A stretch of DNA of 64,000 nt from Nilaparvata lugens (Eukaryota; Arthropoda; Insecta; Hemiptera; Delphacidae). Location of the stretch: positions 51,839,619 to 51,903,618 of the forward strand of contig NC_052510.1 of assembly GCF_014356525.2 (NCBI RefSeq). Direction: 5' to 3'. Both the position numbers and the translations under genes were made by a program. The notes beneath the pieces were generated by a model that made no database searches, was not told where the DNA came from, and saw only the letters and a program-made list of their open reading frames with translations. Shown in pieces: positions 12,695 through 24,544 of the stretch; the stretch's first letter is position 1; the number at the start of each line of letters is the position of its first letter.

Positions 12695-13680
12695 TGGTTT
12701 CAGTCTATAGAATCAAGCTAATAATCTATTGTTATACATTCCCTAAACATTCAGTTTTGTTCCTATAGTGACAATTTTTCTCATAAAATATCAGATTAAC
12801 TTAATGGTATGGTGACTTGTTGAATCGAGACCTATTCAACAGGTTTCCTTGAGTTTTAGGACTTAGAAGGGGTAGAATTCCATTTGATCAAGATAGGACT
12901 AATTCAACTTAATCTACCTTTTTTGGAAATCCGACACATCAATGATCACTGAATGCTTCTAAAACTTTTATTTCGAGTTAAATAAAGTAGTGCACAGTCA
13001 ATAATTAACTAGCGACTATGAAGAATGTGATTGTTTTTAACATTTCGCTGTAGCTACTTATTCTGTCATAATTCATAATGTCCAGGAAAGTTATCAACTG
13101 ATATCAGTCCTGCCTGCAAGGAGTTTTGCAGATCGAGGGCATCCAACATATCCAGAAAATATGGTCATTGCAGTTCGATAATATCTCATGTTGTGCTTGT
13201 AATGTATGTTGTTTTATGGCAGTGGTAACACTGCTATTAAATAGTGGGACCGATGACTTGAGTGTGGACTAACGTTTCTAGATAATGATGGTGGTATGTT
13301 TTTATCAATAAGGAATATAATAAATTATAAAAACAGTGATAAAAAATAAGTGTGTTGAATAATTTATTAAAATGGTGACGAGGATAGGATTGAATTAAAC
13401 AATAATTACATAGTTTTAAACGATTGAATAACTTTCAATTGAGAAGTATAAATTTAAAATTACATCTTATTTGGCAACTGTCATGAAAAAAAATTGAAGA
13501 AAGAACTCGTAATCATACGATTTGATAGAAAATGGTGTTCAACATCACTCATGATAATAACAGAATCCCATGATAATTTATCGACCAGTGCTTTGGCATA
13601 GATTTCCACGAAATGATAAAGCCAACGAATAATTATCACTCACTTTAATGACGTTCAAATTATGTGGTCCTGAAACTTAG
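12695..13680. other. Unassigned AT-rich sequence
   Basis: No gene, RNA or repeat family could be supported in this interval. Confidence 0.45.
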
Positions 13681-13875
13681 TATTTATTAAGTAGCAGGAA
13701 ACTTAATGATAGTATTATGAAAGTGATGATTATGAACTATGATGAAGGATAAATTGTATAATAGTATAATGAGTTTCGTGCAAGGAGTTCAGTATGTATT
13801 GAGTAGCAGAAAACTTAATGATCGTATTATAAGAAAGAAAATTATGAACTATGATGATTGAAGGATGAATTGTAT
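13681..13875 (+). repeat. Imperfect tandem duplication, about 112-bp period
   Basis: Unit 1 (13681-13760) and unit 2 (about 13793-13875) share AGTAGCAGRAAACTTAATGA, GTATTAT and ATTATGAACTATGATGA in the same order. They differ by scattered substitutions and small indels, so this is an old local duplication. Minus-strand open frames across it are chance. Confidence 0.6.
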
Positions 13876-13879
13876 ATAC

Positions 13880-14636
13880 TTCAAGGATCATATTAACGGA
13901 TACGGTGACTGACAATGCAAGGTTGATAGAAGTGGTATCTACTGAAAAGGATGGCAGTATCAGAGCAGTGATAGAACCAGTGAAAGATCCGCGATAATGA
14001 AAATACGGACGTGAAAGGCTTGGACGTGAAAATGGTGGTGCCATTTGAACTCGACAATTCAATGTAGCATTCAGTCTGCATTTGCAGTGCACAGAGTTTT
14101 ACATTAGCCAGCCAACAACGGATGCTTTCTCTTATCTTAGTTTACGTGACCTGCAAGTTAAAAAAGCCTCACCTCTCGCCATATAATGGCTTCTGTAGCA
14201 GAGCAGAAGTTCGCATCCAGCATATAATTTCTCATGGAATTATATTCGCTTGTTGAGTTTTCGTTCTACCTTCTTGTGAAAATTGAGACTCTCAGAAAAG
14301 CATGGCACTGCCGCATTGTTTCAGGGAATAAGCTTGTCCTCTTTCCTTCAAGCTATATGATTATTCAAATAGGGTGCTCCAAAAAATATTTTGAGCTGAA
14401 ATATGTATGAATTCAATCAATAATAAGCATAAGCATTCTAGGTTTGGTTGACTATTGGGGGGTGATTATAAATCTCTATAATACTGCAATAAACTTCCCA
14501 TGTGCTGGCATGAAAAATAATTCAATGCCCTATCCAAATATTTGAGGGTTAAAGATAATTTGACAATTAACTTGTAAATTAATACATAGCACCATCAACT
14601 ACCAAAGTATATGAAAAAAAACATGAAAAATATATT
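13880..14636. other. Unassigned sequence
   Basis: No gene or repeat recognised. Minus-strand open frames at 13.9-14.1 kb lack a family, start context or splice sites. Confidence 0.4.
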
Positions 14637-14639
14637 TTT

Positions 14640-15056
14640 TGACCGAGCGAAGTGAGGTCTAAGATTCAAGTCATCGGTTTGGCATTTCTCTTAATGTTTA
14701 AATGTTTGAATGTTTATATGTTTATATGCTGCGCATTTACGGCGAAACGCGGTAACAGATTCTCATGAAATTTGACAGGTATGTTCCTTTTTTAATTACG
14801 CGTCGACGTATACACAAGGTTTTTGGAAATTTTGCATTTGAAGGATGATGTAAAAGGAGAAAGGAGCTTCCTTCATACGCCAATTTTAGAGTACAAATCA
14901 GACTATAGAATTATTCATCATAAATCAGCTGACAAGTGATTACACAGATGTGTGGAGAAGCTAGTCTATTGCTGTATTTCCATGAGGTCTATAGTTTCAA
15001 TCAGGTACTTGTGGATGAGAATACTGCGTGAGGTCTACTGTTCACAGAACTACTAG
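14640..15056 (+). mobile_element. Helitron-like repeat, tandem copy 1
   Basis: A 417-bp non-coding repeat starting TGACCGAGCGAAGTGAGGTC after a run of T. It ends ...GTTCACAGAACTACTAG, followed by T. The ending combines a short palindrome (GTTCACAGAAC) just upstream of a terminal CTAG, and there is no terminal inverted repeat or target duplication; these are Helitron-type traits. The motif GAGGTCTA recurs near the start, middle and end. A second copy follows after about 16 bp in the same orientation, and others lie at 41178 (+) and 4161-4781 (-). The Helitron assignment is an inference. Confidence 0.7.
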
Positions 15057-15072
15057 TTATCTTTATATTTGT

Positions 15073-15523
15073 TGACCGAGCGAAGTGAGGTCTAATATTC
15101 AAGTAGACGGTTTGGCATTTCTCTTAATGTTTATATGTTTATATGTTGCGCATTTACGGTGAAACGCGGTAACAGATTTTCATGAAATTCCCCTTTTCCT
15201 AGTACGTATGTTCCTTTTTCAATTACGCGTCGACGTATATACAAGGATTTTGGAAATTTTGCATTTGAAGGATAATATAAAAAGAGAAAGGAGCCTCCTT
15301 CATACGCCAATTTTAGAGTAAAAGTCAGACTATAGAATTATTCATCATAAATCAGCTCACAAGTGATTACACAGATGTGTGGAGAAGTCAGTCAGAAGCC
15401 AGAAGATGACAGAAGTGTGTCAGAAGCCAGCCAGATTGCTGTATTTTCATGAGGTCTATAGTTTCAATCAGGTATTTGTGGATTAGAATACTGCGTGAGG
15501 TCTATTGTTCACAAAACTACTAG
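15073..15523 (+). mobile_element. Helitron-like repeat, tandem copy 2
   Basis: Same family and orientation as the copy at 14640, with the same start (TGACCGAGCGAAGTGAGGTC) and the same CTACTAG end. It differs by a replaced patch near 15187-15206 (CCCCTTTTCCTAGTACG) and by an inserted stretch near 15390-15430 built of repeated CAGAAGCCAG-like units. Adjacent head-to-tail copies are known for rolling-circle elements. No coding sequence. Confidence 0.7.
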
Positions 15524-15529
15524 TATAAA

Positions 15530-15890
15530 TGTAAATTTTATTTGTATAAATTACACAGACATAAAAATGCCTCCTGATAGTAGCATTGCAGCTGGCAAAT
15601 GACAAGAAACTCTGAAACGTGAAATGCAGACTGTTGAATCGTATATACGGCGTTAGTTATGCAACCCGCACAACTTATATGAGAGGAACAATAATTATTT
15701 CTTTCACACTGACGTTTCTCTCTGCCGTGTGGTGGGGGGTGGTGAGAAGATCCCGCCCCATTCTAACTGAAGAGCAAAGTTCCTTGTGAAATATCACCAC
15801 ATTAAAGGATTAAATGAGGATGAATGGAAATAAATATTGTATGGCTGAGCTGACGCAGGTTTCGTTGGAGTTTTCAGACCCACCTGATTA
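15530..15890. other. Unassigned sequence
   Basis: No gene recognised. It includes a short GC-richer patch near 15730-15765 (GTGTGGTGGGGGGTGGTGAG). Confidence 0.4.
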
Positions 15891-15894
15891 ATCT

Positions 15895-16075
15895 TAGGGC
15901 CTATGCTTCGGCTTAATGTCTTTTGTTAGGGATGTGAGACAGGCAGGCTAATCATGTCTATCTAAAACACGGGTGTTAGTCGAGATGAATATCTCAGCCT
16001 AACCAGTGATCCAACTCAGGATCTTTGGCTCTTTAATCCAAGGATAAACCCACACGACTATGGCTCTCTTTCATC
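15895..16075 (-). mobile_element. tRNA-derived SINE (minus strand)
   Basis: Read on the minus strand from about 16075, a tRNA-like head carries CATAGTCGTGTGGGTTTATC, which resembles a box A in the D-arm position. About 45 bp further on is GAGTTGGATCACTGG, which resembles box B and the T-arm. The body then runs through GTTAGGCTGAGATATTC and TTAGATAGACATGATTAGCC. Spacing and order fit an RNA polymerase III promoter of tRNA origin. The head does not fold as an intact tRNA by eye, so this is a retroposon and not a tRNA gene. It differs from the SINE at 6150. Confidence 0.5.
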
Positions 16076-16478
16076 AGGGGAATGAAAGTAGGGAGCATAA
16101 AATCGATTCTCTATTTACACCGACTCTACTGTAGAGTTAGTTGTATGAATGGTATTGTTCGGAGAAGAGTTGATTGTTGAAGGAAATTGAGAAACATATT
16201 TTAATCGAGAGATAAAATTAATCACAAATTGAAGATAAAATTCGAGAGAAAGCATACATTTTTGTTAAGTGGGTCTGTAGAATTACCTCATGGCAGTTGA
16301 GGCATTGGAAACTATGATAATAATATGAATATGAGTATTTTTATATCATGATATATAATAATATTTATATTCATATTATTATCATAGTAATATGAATATA
16401 TTGCTATATGTTTTATGCTTTCTATGGGGAGGTGCATACGGAAAAGTTACATGCGTCTGCCTCAGCAGTTCACTGTCA

Positions 16479-17106
16479 GACTTCTTCTTCTTCTTCTTAC
16501 AAACAAGGATTAGGCTATAACCTGTTCCGACTCACATCTAGCCACAATTATTCAAATAAACCTATCCTAAAAAATCCTATCATTGCCACCGCTTGTGTGG
16601 TCTGCCAACATCTCTTTTGCCTACTGACTGATAATTATAGACTCTCTTTTGCCTACTGGCTGATAATTATAAACTTTAAATGGTATTCTTTCAGCTGACA
16701 TTCTTAGAACATGCTCCCTCCATTGATGCCGATTCTCTGTAACTCTTTCATTCATGCTGCAGATATTCAATTCTTTCCCAATATCTTCATTCCTGGAATG
16801 ATCTCTTCTGTCACATCCCTTTGTTCTTCGGAGAAATCTCATCTCGGCTGCCTGCACTCTACTTTCAAGTGGCTTCGTAGTAACCCATGGTTCACTACCA
16901 TAGAGGAGGACTGGAGCGGCCATCACCTTATAAAATTTCATAATTGTATCTGTTCTAGCTTTTCTACCCAAAGTCCTGCTGATATTTCCATATCATTTGG
17001 AACTTTCCTATTTTTTTCTCAATATCTGATTCATCTTTGTAACTAATGTCACTTCCTAGATATGTATATAGAATAGATATGTATATCTTACTAGATACTT
17101 GTTCCA
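16479..17106 (-). mobile_element. 5'-truncated non-LTR retrotransposon with AAG tail and 7-bp TSD
   Basis: The minus-strand insertion ends in (AAG)n (16481-16499) and is bounded by a 7-bp duplication ACTGTCA (16472-16478 and 17107-17113). The related sequence at 17842-17924 shows the site without the insert, with CACTGTCATAGTTGAG continuous. The interior codes for the C-terminal RT region described in the next entry. This is one of the clearest target-primed insertions in the window. Confidence 0.8.
16621..17062 (-). pseudogene. Reverse transcriptase C-terminal fragment
   Basis: The longest frame (16621-16971, 116 codons) reads GRKARTDTIMKFYKVMAAP, then VLLYGSEPW, then RVQAAEMRFLRRTKGC, the standard region after the RT palm in RTE-like and related LINEs. 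Further on comes a WREHVLRM block. Upstream, another frame gives YLGSDISYKDESDIEKKIGK, the usual start of this domain, so there is a frameshift near 16975. The catalytic YXDD motif and the endonuclease are absent because of 5' truncation. The GRPRKRW tail expected at the C-terminus has drifted (GKRESIIISQ). Non-functional. Confidence 0.8.
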
Positions 17107-17249
17107 ACTGTCATAGTTGAGTTGATATATAATAATATTTATATTCATATTTCATATTATTATCATAGTAATAAGGATATTAATATGATAATATTATATC
17201 ATGATAGAGGTATCCAATGCCTCAACTGCCATGAGATAATTCTACAGAT

Positions 17250-17838
17250 ATTATCATTTCATGGAACTATTTTTTGAGGAAACTTACTGTTTCGAAGAAA
17301 AAGATTTCCTCGTGTTTTATATTTAACCAGTAGTCAAGCGATTGGGCTTTAATAAGTAAGAATTTCGATTGCTTGGTCGAATTATATATATTTTTCAAAT
17401 TTCTGTTCAATTCGACTCATTTCCCAGGAATTGGAGATGAAAATAGAGAGATGGTATTGAAAGATCCCTTCTGACATTTCGATAATATGCAGTGAGACCC
17501 AATCAGAATACTTATGTCTATGACTTGTGGTTCGAAGCCGGTTGTCAATTCTTTGAAGTTGAAAGACAGTACCATCGCTGAGGCAGAGAATTCCTCATGA
17601 AACATTATACTGAAGCGGTGTGCAGGTGACAAGCGACAGGAGATGAAAGAGATCAAGGAAGCTGTAATCCGATAGAAGTCGGAACATCATCTAACTTGAC
17701 GCTCATATCACGTGACGTGACGTTTTGTCTTTCTTTTTCAAATGCCATCCAACAGAGCACGCTTCGTCAGCTTTTTGCTCTTCTTCCTTCACTCTTCAGC
17801 TCCATCTCCTTCCACGATTCTCTTTCGAAAAAGTTAGA
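17250..17838. other. Unassigned sequence
   Basis: No gene or repeat recognised between the foldback element and the 17842 repeat. Confidence 0.4.
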
Positions 17839-17841
17839 TTG

Positions 17842-17924
17842 TTTTTTCTGCTTTTTATAAGGAGGTGCAGACGGAAAAGTTACATGCGTCTGCCTCAGCA
17901 GTTCACTGTCATAGTTGAGTTGCC
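17842..17924 (+). repeat. Uninterrupted relative of the foldback interior
   Basis: This 83-bp segment matches 16410-16478 joined to 17107-17124, including GAGGTGCAGACGGAAAAGTT, GCGTCTGCCTCAGCAGTTCA and CTGTCATAGTTGAGTTG. It shows the ancestral empty site for the retrotransposon at 16479-17106. The inverted arms of the foldback element are not present here. Confidence 0.75.
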
Positions 17925-17929
17925 TCTAA

Positions 17930-20900
17930 GCAAGGTAACGGAGAATAAATCATTTACATAAAAGCACTCCCAGCTTCGACACTATACATGAATTTTCAGA
18001 GATTTGAAGTGTATGAGAAAAAACTACTTGACTAGAACCATTATAGAATATTTTTCTACCAGTCTCAACTGAAAAAAATGTGAAGTTACGGGAGATATTT
18101 TTCATCATTATCAATGCTAAGAGAAATATTTATTTGAAATACTATTTCATCAATAATTATTCTCACTCTAATAATTCCAGTCCATCAAATTTCTTCAAAT
18201 TTGAAAATAATCTCTCATCTTCCTTGGTTGAGGAAGCGTAGTAGGATTTTCAACTACTAAGATGTTCCAATGATCCCTGGTTCGTTGCTACTCGATTGTT
18301 TACTTTATTAACCAAACTTGCCTTAGGCCTGCTTGTACATCATCACATAACCACAGAATGCTAGCGGCATAAACAATAATGTTGAGACTCAGTATGATAA
18401 TATTGATGGATTTTGGGGCGATAATATAGGATGGTGTTGCATCATATTTACAATGTTTCATGTTTCTTTCTTTATTACATGGAGGAATGAGTGAGATGCT
18501 GATATGGAGTTGTCAATGATTGGATTAACAATCTGTTGGTCAAACCGTTTGAAATCAATGATCTGTTTCTATGACTTGACTGTTCTCAAATTAGCTGAAT
18601 TCAACCTTGAATAGAGCATAAAAACAGTAGACGCATGGTCCAATAGAATGATAAATAGGTCCATTCAATATATTCCTCAACTGAATTTAACATGTGAATT
18701 CCTTGCTGAATTTACCCTAAATTTAACCTTCAACAGAGCATAAAACAGTTTATGCAATATATTCCTCACATTATTCTAGTTTGTAATCGTATTCTCGTAC
18801 TGTATTCATGAAATTGAGATGATTGCTCGTTCAGGAATGAAAGATATGAGTTTGATGGAATATTCCAGATCAAGATCCCTAATCTTGAGAGCCAATCCTT
18901 CACTTATAAAATTCGACTGTGCCATTGTCAATATTGTAGAACATTCACTTATACGTGGGTTTTAATCAGAAAACAATTCTGTATTAGAGTAGTATTGAGT
19001 TAGATGAAGTTTTCCAAGGAATCGTCAGAGAAGTAAAGTAGCCTTATAATGGATGAGCAGCCTTCTAATCTGATTATTCAAGTCAATAGTCAATAAGCGC
19101 TGAACACGAAATGTTGTAAACAGATCTGTGGGAAGCAATTCAACTTGCCGCGCGTGGGTTTACCTTCGGGAAAAAATACAAAGAGTACACTGTGAGAGAC
19201 CTGGAAAAGAAGATAAAGTGCTCACTTCAGAATAGATTGAACGTTTGCAAGGTACGTTCCCAAGCCTCTCTCATTTATTACCTCCAATCCTCAATTTATT
19301 GTCAGCCATCTCATCGTGGCATTGTTGGATTCTTCGAAAAGTCTTGTTGAATAATATCGATTTCAAATCTATTCTCAATTATACTCATCCCAAATCTTCC
19401 AAGACTAGTAGAATTATCCGCTAGTTCGAAGAATTTTTTGTTGTTGTCAGATTGATCCTGTCTGGAGTAATTCATCATTCCACTTCTCGCTCTTATCGGT
19501 TTCCAGATGTTGGCCACAATGTATGCTATTACGTTTATGCATGCGGTGCCCACGTTTTGGACCTATTATCAAAATTTTAGTCAGTAACAGTTTAGGATAA
19601 GTCTGTTGTTGCTTTCCCAATCATTTACATGATTTGTATCTCATCAAATGAATTAATGAATATCCTGACCCTGATAAATTTTTTCAATGTACGACAAGTA
19701 CGTTGTAAAACCATGCTCTCAGATTATTCAACGCTTCGAATATTGTAACCATTGAGATTGTGCTCTAATCATCATTCGAACCTTGTTGGATAGATTAATT
19801 GTCAGTTAAACTTGAAAATATTTACGAATAACTTGTTGCTGCTTGTATTGATCGGAGATTGAAAATTTTCTCGGCCGATTTCAAGAGCACACATGCAGAG
19901 TATATGAACTCAATATTAGAATCCGTATTGAATAGAAATATTATACTACTTTCCTCTCAGCATGACACTCTTTACGTTGATGCCTCTCAAATACAGAAAT
20001 ATTCTTGAACAACTTAATAAATTGTAATTTAAATTAGAAAAAAAATTGTAGTGCCAATCTTCCTGTGGAAGAAATTGACACCCCGGATGCTGGTAAATGT
20101 GTAGAGTTTCCAATTTGATCTCAGTTTTCAGTAAGCCAGAACATACTGTTAGTTGAGAAGTAAAGAATTAATCATGAAAAGTTGAGAATAATGGAGAGTG
20201 GAATGTGTAGTGAGTTGAATAAGAAGGGATCGCATCAATGTGTCGACATTAAAGTTCAGAAAAAAATTACACTCTCATAAATTGTTTCAGGAACCACATC
20301 ATTTCATCTTTCCAATATAACTCATTGCAGCTTCTTTCCATCACACTCCATTCATCATTCTTAATGGAAAGCTGTAAGTGATGGTCGAACAGCATTCATC
20401 AAATTTTTACGTCATTTCCTTGAAAACTACATCTCATACTATTCAAACATTCCATAGAGCTCTGCGACTAGCTTTCTCTGATGATATTTGCTTGTTGAAA
20501 GTGCTGCTCTACTTTCATTCAACTTTCAAGCTTGGAAATCTTCAGACTCTACGTCAGCCAGGCAACGTGTGAATATAAAATGAATTGAACCTTATTAGTC
20601 CATTAGAGGGAATGATATTCGAACAAGAAAATACCAAAGTAGCATTCTTTAAAAATAGGGTAATAGGGTATAGTGGTCTCATATTCTCATATGTCCCATA
20701 TTCATAGAAAATGCCGAATAGCATTACTTTGATAATATAGTGGTCTAGTGTCCAATATCTATACTGGAAAATTTGATTTAAAATGCTTTAGGATTGAGAC
20801 TCGCTTGTCCCGCTGTAGGATTGTCCTGGAACAGTTCAAATCAAAGAATAATGAGATCTGTACCATATAATGAGCTGATGAATTACTTCTTACATCAGGT

Positions 20901-22860
20901 CTTTATTATGTCTTGAATTGATTGGGGGATAGGAAGATAATCGTGACGAAAAAACTACAGTTTTAGGTAGTCTGATTCGGTGTTAGTCGGATTATGGACA
21001 TAAATAATTATAGTCTACGAGTTTTTTGAGTTCATAATATATACTAACTTTTCCAGGGTTACTAACATCATTAATACTATCAATATAATCAATTAAAACA
21101 CAATTAAAGTTGTTATCAAGTACCCTATCATTTAATCACAAGACACAACACAACTAGTTTCAACTCTTCATTTGTCTAAGTGTTTTCAAAAACTCTTGGA
21201 AATGGTTCTTTGAAACTAGTAGTGTTGTGATAGAATGAAAAAATACTTGATAACTTTCATTGTGTTTCAGTTTATAATACAGTATGAAAAACACTCAATA
21301 CATGTGAGAAATGAATTGATCAATTTTCAAGGTGTGAAGGTTTTAAAAGGATCATCTCATAAACAGGACGAAATTCCATTCACATTATAGAATGTACATG
21401 ATCAGTTCTAATGATTTGGATTAATTGAAGGACATGAAATGATGTCAAAAAATTCAATTTATTTCAATAAAAATTATTATTTCACATGAGCATGCTTTTG
21501 TGTGTTGCTCACACAATCATTTTTTGACAACATTTCTTAACATTTCAAGTCTCTTCAATTATGGAAAAAATCCACGCTACAAACTTAATTTAGACTAATA
21601 ATTATCAATGATACTTTTATCCAATTTACCTTTTTTTGTCCATTTCTAAAGAGCTTCACCAGTTTTCATTGGTATAAGTCAGTCACTGGTTTCATATCTA
21701 GATTGAAAGACTGGTTAGTTATAAATATAATAAATTCATCTATTTATTCATCCATTGAAAGTTGATTCACTTTTGGATATTTCAACTTCCTATTGGATGA
21801 ACGAGGCAGAATATTCAAATAGCAACAGAAACGTATATACTACAACCACTGTGAAATTCATGATGTCCGTTCAGTGGAAATCCAATACAATAAAATGGTC
21901 TTCCAGAATGAACAACAAGATGGTTCCCAAATATGAATAATTTCAGAGATTCTCTCTTCCGTCATCTATTATTAATTTGAAAATCCAATTCAATCATTGA
22001 ATATAATATTGATGCATTGTCACTAGTGGTTCGCGTACCAAACGCAGTGCACCAAACAGAATCCAGAATCAATGGTGAAATGTTGCACAATGAAGAATAA
22101 TACAGATACAGTGCTCTATATGCATTTGCGCATTCATGACTGAAACTGAACTCGGTTTGATGGTTTGAATATTTCGGTTGAGTTGCATTCAGAGCAGTAT
22201 TTATTTATATACATAGAATAACTGAACATGACTACTACAAAGAAATAAAATTTGTTTTGTTGGTTCAATAGGTGGAAGGGATGTATTCGTATCATTGCGA
22301 TTGTATTATTTTATTGTTGACAAAAATAATTGAAGTTTGTGCTTCATTTCCAATTTTTATAGCTGGTGGCGTTAAGCCACAATGTAATATGAAATCCCTT
22401 TTGCATGTTTGACACACAGTGGAATGACGTTTTGGGGTCATTGAAAATTAATTTCTCATCGTGTCCCACACCCCTCCGCTCACAGCAGTGACTGAAAGCC
22501 ATGTAAAAATAATGTTGTAGGATGATATTAATGACACAAGGGAATGTCACCAGTGAGCCCTGAAAACAAAGGGATGGAATGTCAAGGGATTGCTCGGCAA
22601 ACAATTATCTGCCCTTTCTCATCAACTACCAACACAAGTTCACGCGAGTAACGTATAACTCCCTTATTCGTTCTCTACTACAAATACCTATCATTCTTCT
22701 AAACGCTATTTTAGCTGGATGAAATCGTTTGCTTTTGCTCGTTCACCAAACATCATCACAAAGATATTTCGATTTCAGGTCTCTCCAGTTTCCAATATTG
22801 TGAATATTCAAACGCTAACGATATTAAAAATGTGAAAACTATTACGTCACTCTTATAATA
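17930..22860. other. Unassigned AT-rich sequence
   Basis: A nearly 5-kb stretch with no supported gene, RNA or repeat family. All open frames are below about 90 codons and none shows a recognisable domain, start context or paired splice sites. It could be intronic or intergenic. Confidence 0.45.
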
Positions 22861-22863
22861 CTC

Positions 22864-23037
22864 ATTGACAAAAGAATCTCTGTACCAGTCGACAGTTTTA
22901 CCTAAAATAGTAAAAACGAATTATGATTAGATGAATCAATGGATAATTACCCATTGCCAAAAGAATCTCAGTACCAGTCGACAGTTTTACCTAAAATAGT
23001 AAAAACGCATTATGATTAGATGAATCAATGGATACGA
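22864..23037 (+). repeat. Tandem duplication of an 89-bp unit
   Basis: Two head-to-tail copies. AAAGAATCTC starts at 22871 and again at 22960, followed in both by GTACCAGTCGACAGTTTTAC and TTATGATTAGATGAATCAAT. The copies differ at only a few positions, so the duplication is fairly recent. Confidence 0.8.
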
Positions 23038-23039
23038 AG

Positions 23040-23695
23040 AGTTTTAGCTAGATAGATCAATTTTATCATAGAGTTTGTATGAGTAAATGAATTGGATGTT
23101 TCTACGTGATGAACATTAATATTAGGATGATGAACTTGTACCTGTCTGCATACATGTGGGTGGATTCAAATTTTATTTCAATATATATCACTTGCTCGAT
23201 AGAAGTTGAACTAAATTTCTGTTGATTCCAATTTCATCACATCTCTCATCCTGTTCCCCTCATCATTTGATAATTGGATGCAAATGGCTACGATAATTCT
23301 TCTGAATGTTTCACCCACTGGGTGACTATATTGAATTTGATCAATGAAGCTAATGGTCAATTATCTGATACCAAATCAAGGTGTAATCAAACAAACATGG
23401 AGGGAGAGTTACTGAGTCGGATGATGATGCTTGATGCCGTAATTATTCTGAGATGAAACGAGATGAGATAAAAGCAAGAAACATACGTTCTGCGAGTCAT
23501 GAGATTTTCCACAGAGTAAAATGATGTAAGTCACCTAGATTGGGATCGATTATGCAGGCGAAGTTTCAAGAACAGAAAGCCGGTATTTAGGCTTATTATT
23601 ACATGTAATCAACTATTTGTTTTCAAAAGTATCTGATTGTCAAATGACTTCTAATTATCAGCTATTCTGATTGTTCTGAAGTATGAAATATTCAC
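23040..23695. other. Unassigned sequence
   Basis: No gene or repeat recognised. Confidence 0.4.
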
Positions 23696-23697
23696 TA

Positions 23698-23876
23698 AAG
23701 CCCCACACACACACATCGATTCTTGTTCGTACGGTATTTTGCCGTCCTTATAAATTCAATTAGATTAAACAGATGATTTCAAACAGATGATGTTTGTCAA
23801 GTTCCGTTTAATCTGATAGAATTCATAAGGACGGCAAAATATAGTATGAACAAAAATCGATGTGTGTCCCCGCACC
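23698..23876. mobile_element. Palindromic MITE, copy A
   Basis: About 180 bp with long inverted arms. The left arm runs AAGCCCCACACACACACATC, then CGATT and GTACGGTATTTTGCCGTCCT. The right arm mirrors it with AGGACGGCAAAATATAGTAT and then ATCGATGTGTGTCCCCG. Arms also pair at ATTAGATTAAAC and GTTTAATCT, leaving a loop of about 35 bp. TA precedes the left end (23696-23697); the right end has decayed. A clearly related copy is at 43256-43435. No coding capacity. Confidence 0.8.
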
Positions 23877-23879
23877 CAC

Positions 23880-24150
23880 ACATTTCATGAAACACTCCAC
23901 TAATTCATAAAATGGAATCTTGAAATCAAATTTTGTGTTGAATAATGAACTTTATCTGTTTCCCAGAGAGAAGTGTAATTGGATAACCAACTCGATAATT
24001 ATATTTTAAATATTAGTGAGAAGTTTGATAATCCCAAATCTACCATGGAAGAAGAGAAACTGTCAGCTGTGCTTTTAGAATTAAGTTTGATTTTTTGGTC
24101 CTTCAAAATTATTTATTCTATATGTGAATAATTCCCATTTTAGTGATAAT
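23880..24150. other. Unassigned sequence
   Basis: Nothing recognised between the MITE and the microsatellite-bearing repeat. Confidence 0.4.
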
Positions 24151-24152
24151 AA

Positions 24153-24541
24153 TCTATATATATATATAAAAGCGAAATGGCCCTGACTGACTGACTGACT
24201 GACTGACTGACTGACTGACTGACTGACTGACTCACTCACTCACTCACTCACTCACTCACTCACTCGCAGAACTAAAAATCTACCGGACCAAAAACGTTCA
24301 AATTTGGTAGGTATGTTCAGTTGGCCCTTTAGAGGCGCACTAAGAAATCTACATTTTAAAATCTACTTTGTGAAAATAATTAAGGACTGAAAATTTTGTG
24401 AAGTGAACAACTACAAGACTTAACCAATTTCGGACTATGTGTAACCTTATCTAAATTTGGGAGAGGAATCGCACAAAGTTATCTCATGTTTTTCCCTCCC
24501 TATCATTTTTATGATGTATATCTATTGTATGAATAGATAAA
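24153..24541 (+). mobile_element. Microsatellite-bearing dispersed repeat
   Basis: It starts TCTATATATATATATAAAAG, then CGAAATGG, then a (TGAC)n run passing into (TCAC)n at 24184-24265. It continues CGCAGAACTAAAAATCTACC, then GGACCAAAAACGTTC, AAATTTGGTAGGTATGTTCA and GTTGGCCCTTTAGAGGCGCA. This order is familiar from dispersed insect repeats of Helitron/Helentron-like character, though that assignment is from memory. Its distal half (from about 24390) occurs again in reverse at 59876-60010, confirming that it is dispersed. No protein encoded. Confidence 0.65.
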
Positions 24542-24544
24542 GAA

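Larger units (their letters stand above)
16274..17248. mobile_element. Foldback-type element interrupted by a retrotransposon
   Basis: The ends form an inverted repeat: 16274-16309 and 17213-17248 match at 35 of 36 positions (starting TCTGTAGAATTA). Next to each arm is AT-rich palindromic DNA; on the left side CTATGATAATAATATGAATA at 16312 pairs with 16367-16387. The interior carries a GGAGGTGCAKACGGAAAAGT block that also occurs at 17861. A 628-bp retrotransposon fragment (16479-17106) sits inside; without it the element would be about 340 bp. No transposase is encoded and no flanking target duplication is obvious. Confidence 0.65.

Noticed and set aside
13730..14092. 120-codon minus-strand frame
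   Set aside because: It spans a degenerate tandem duplication and has no recognisable feature.
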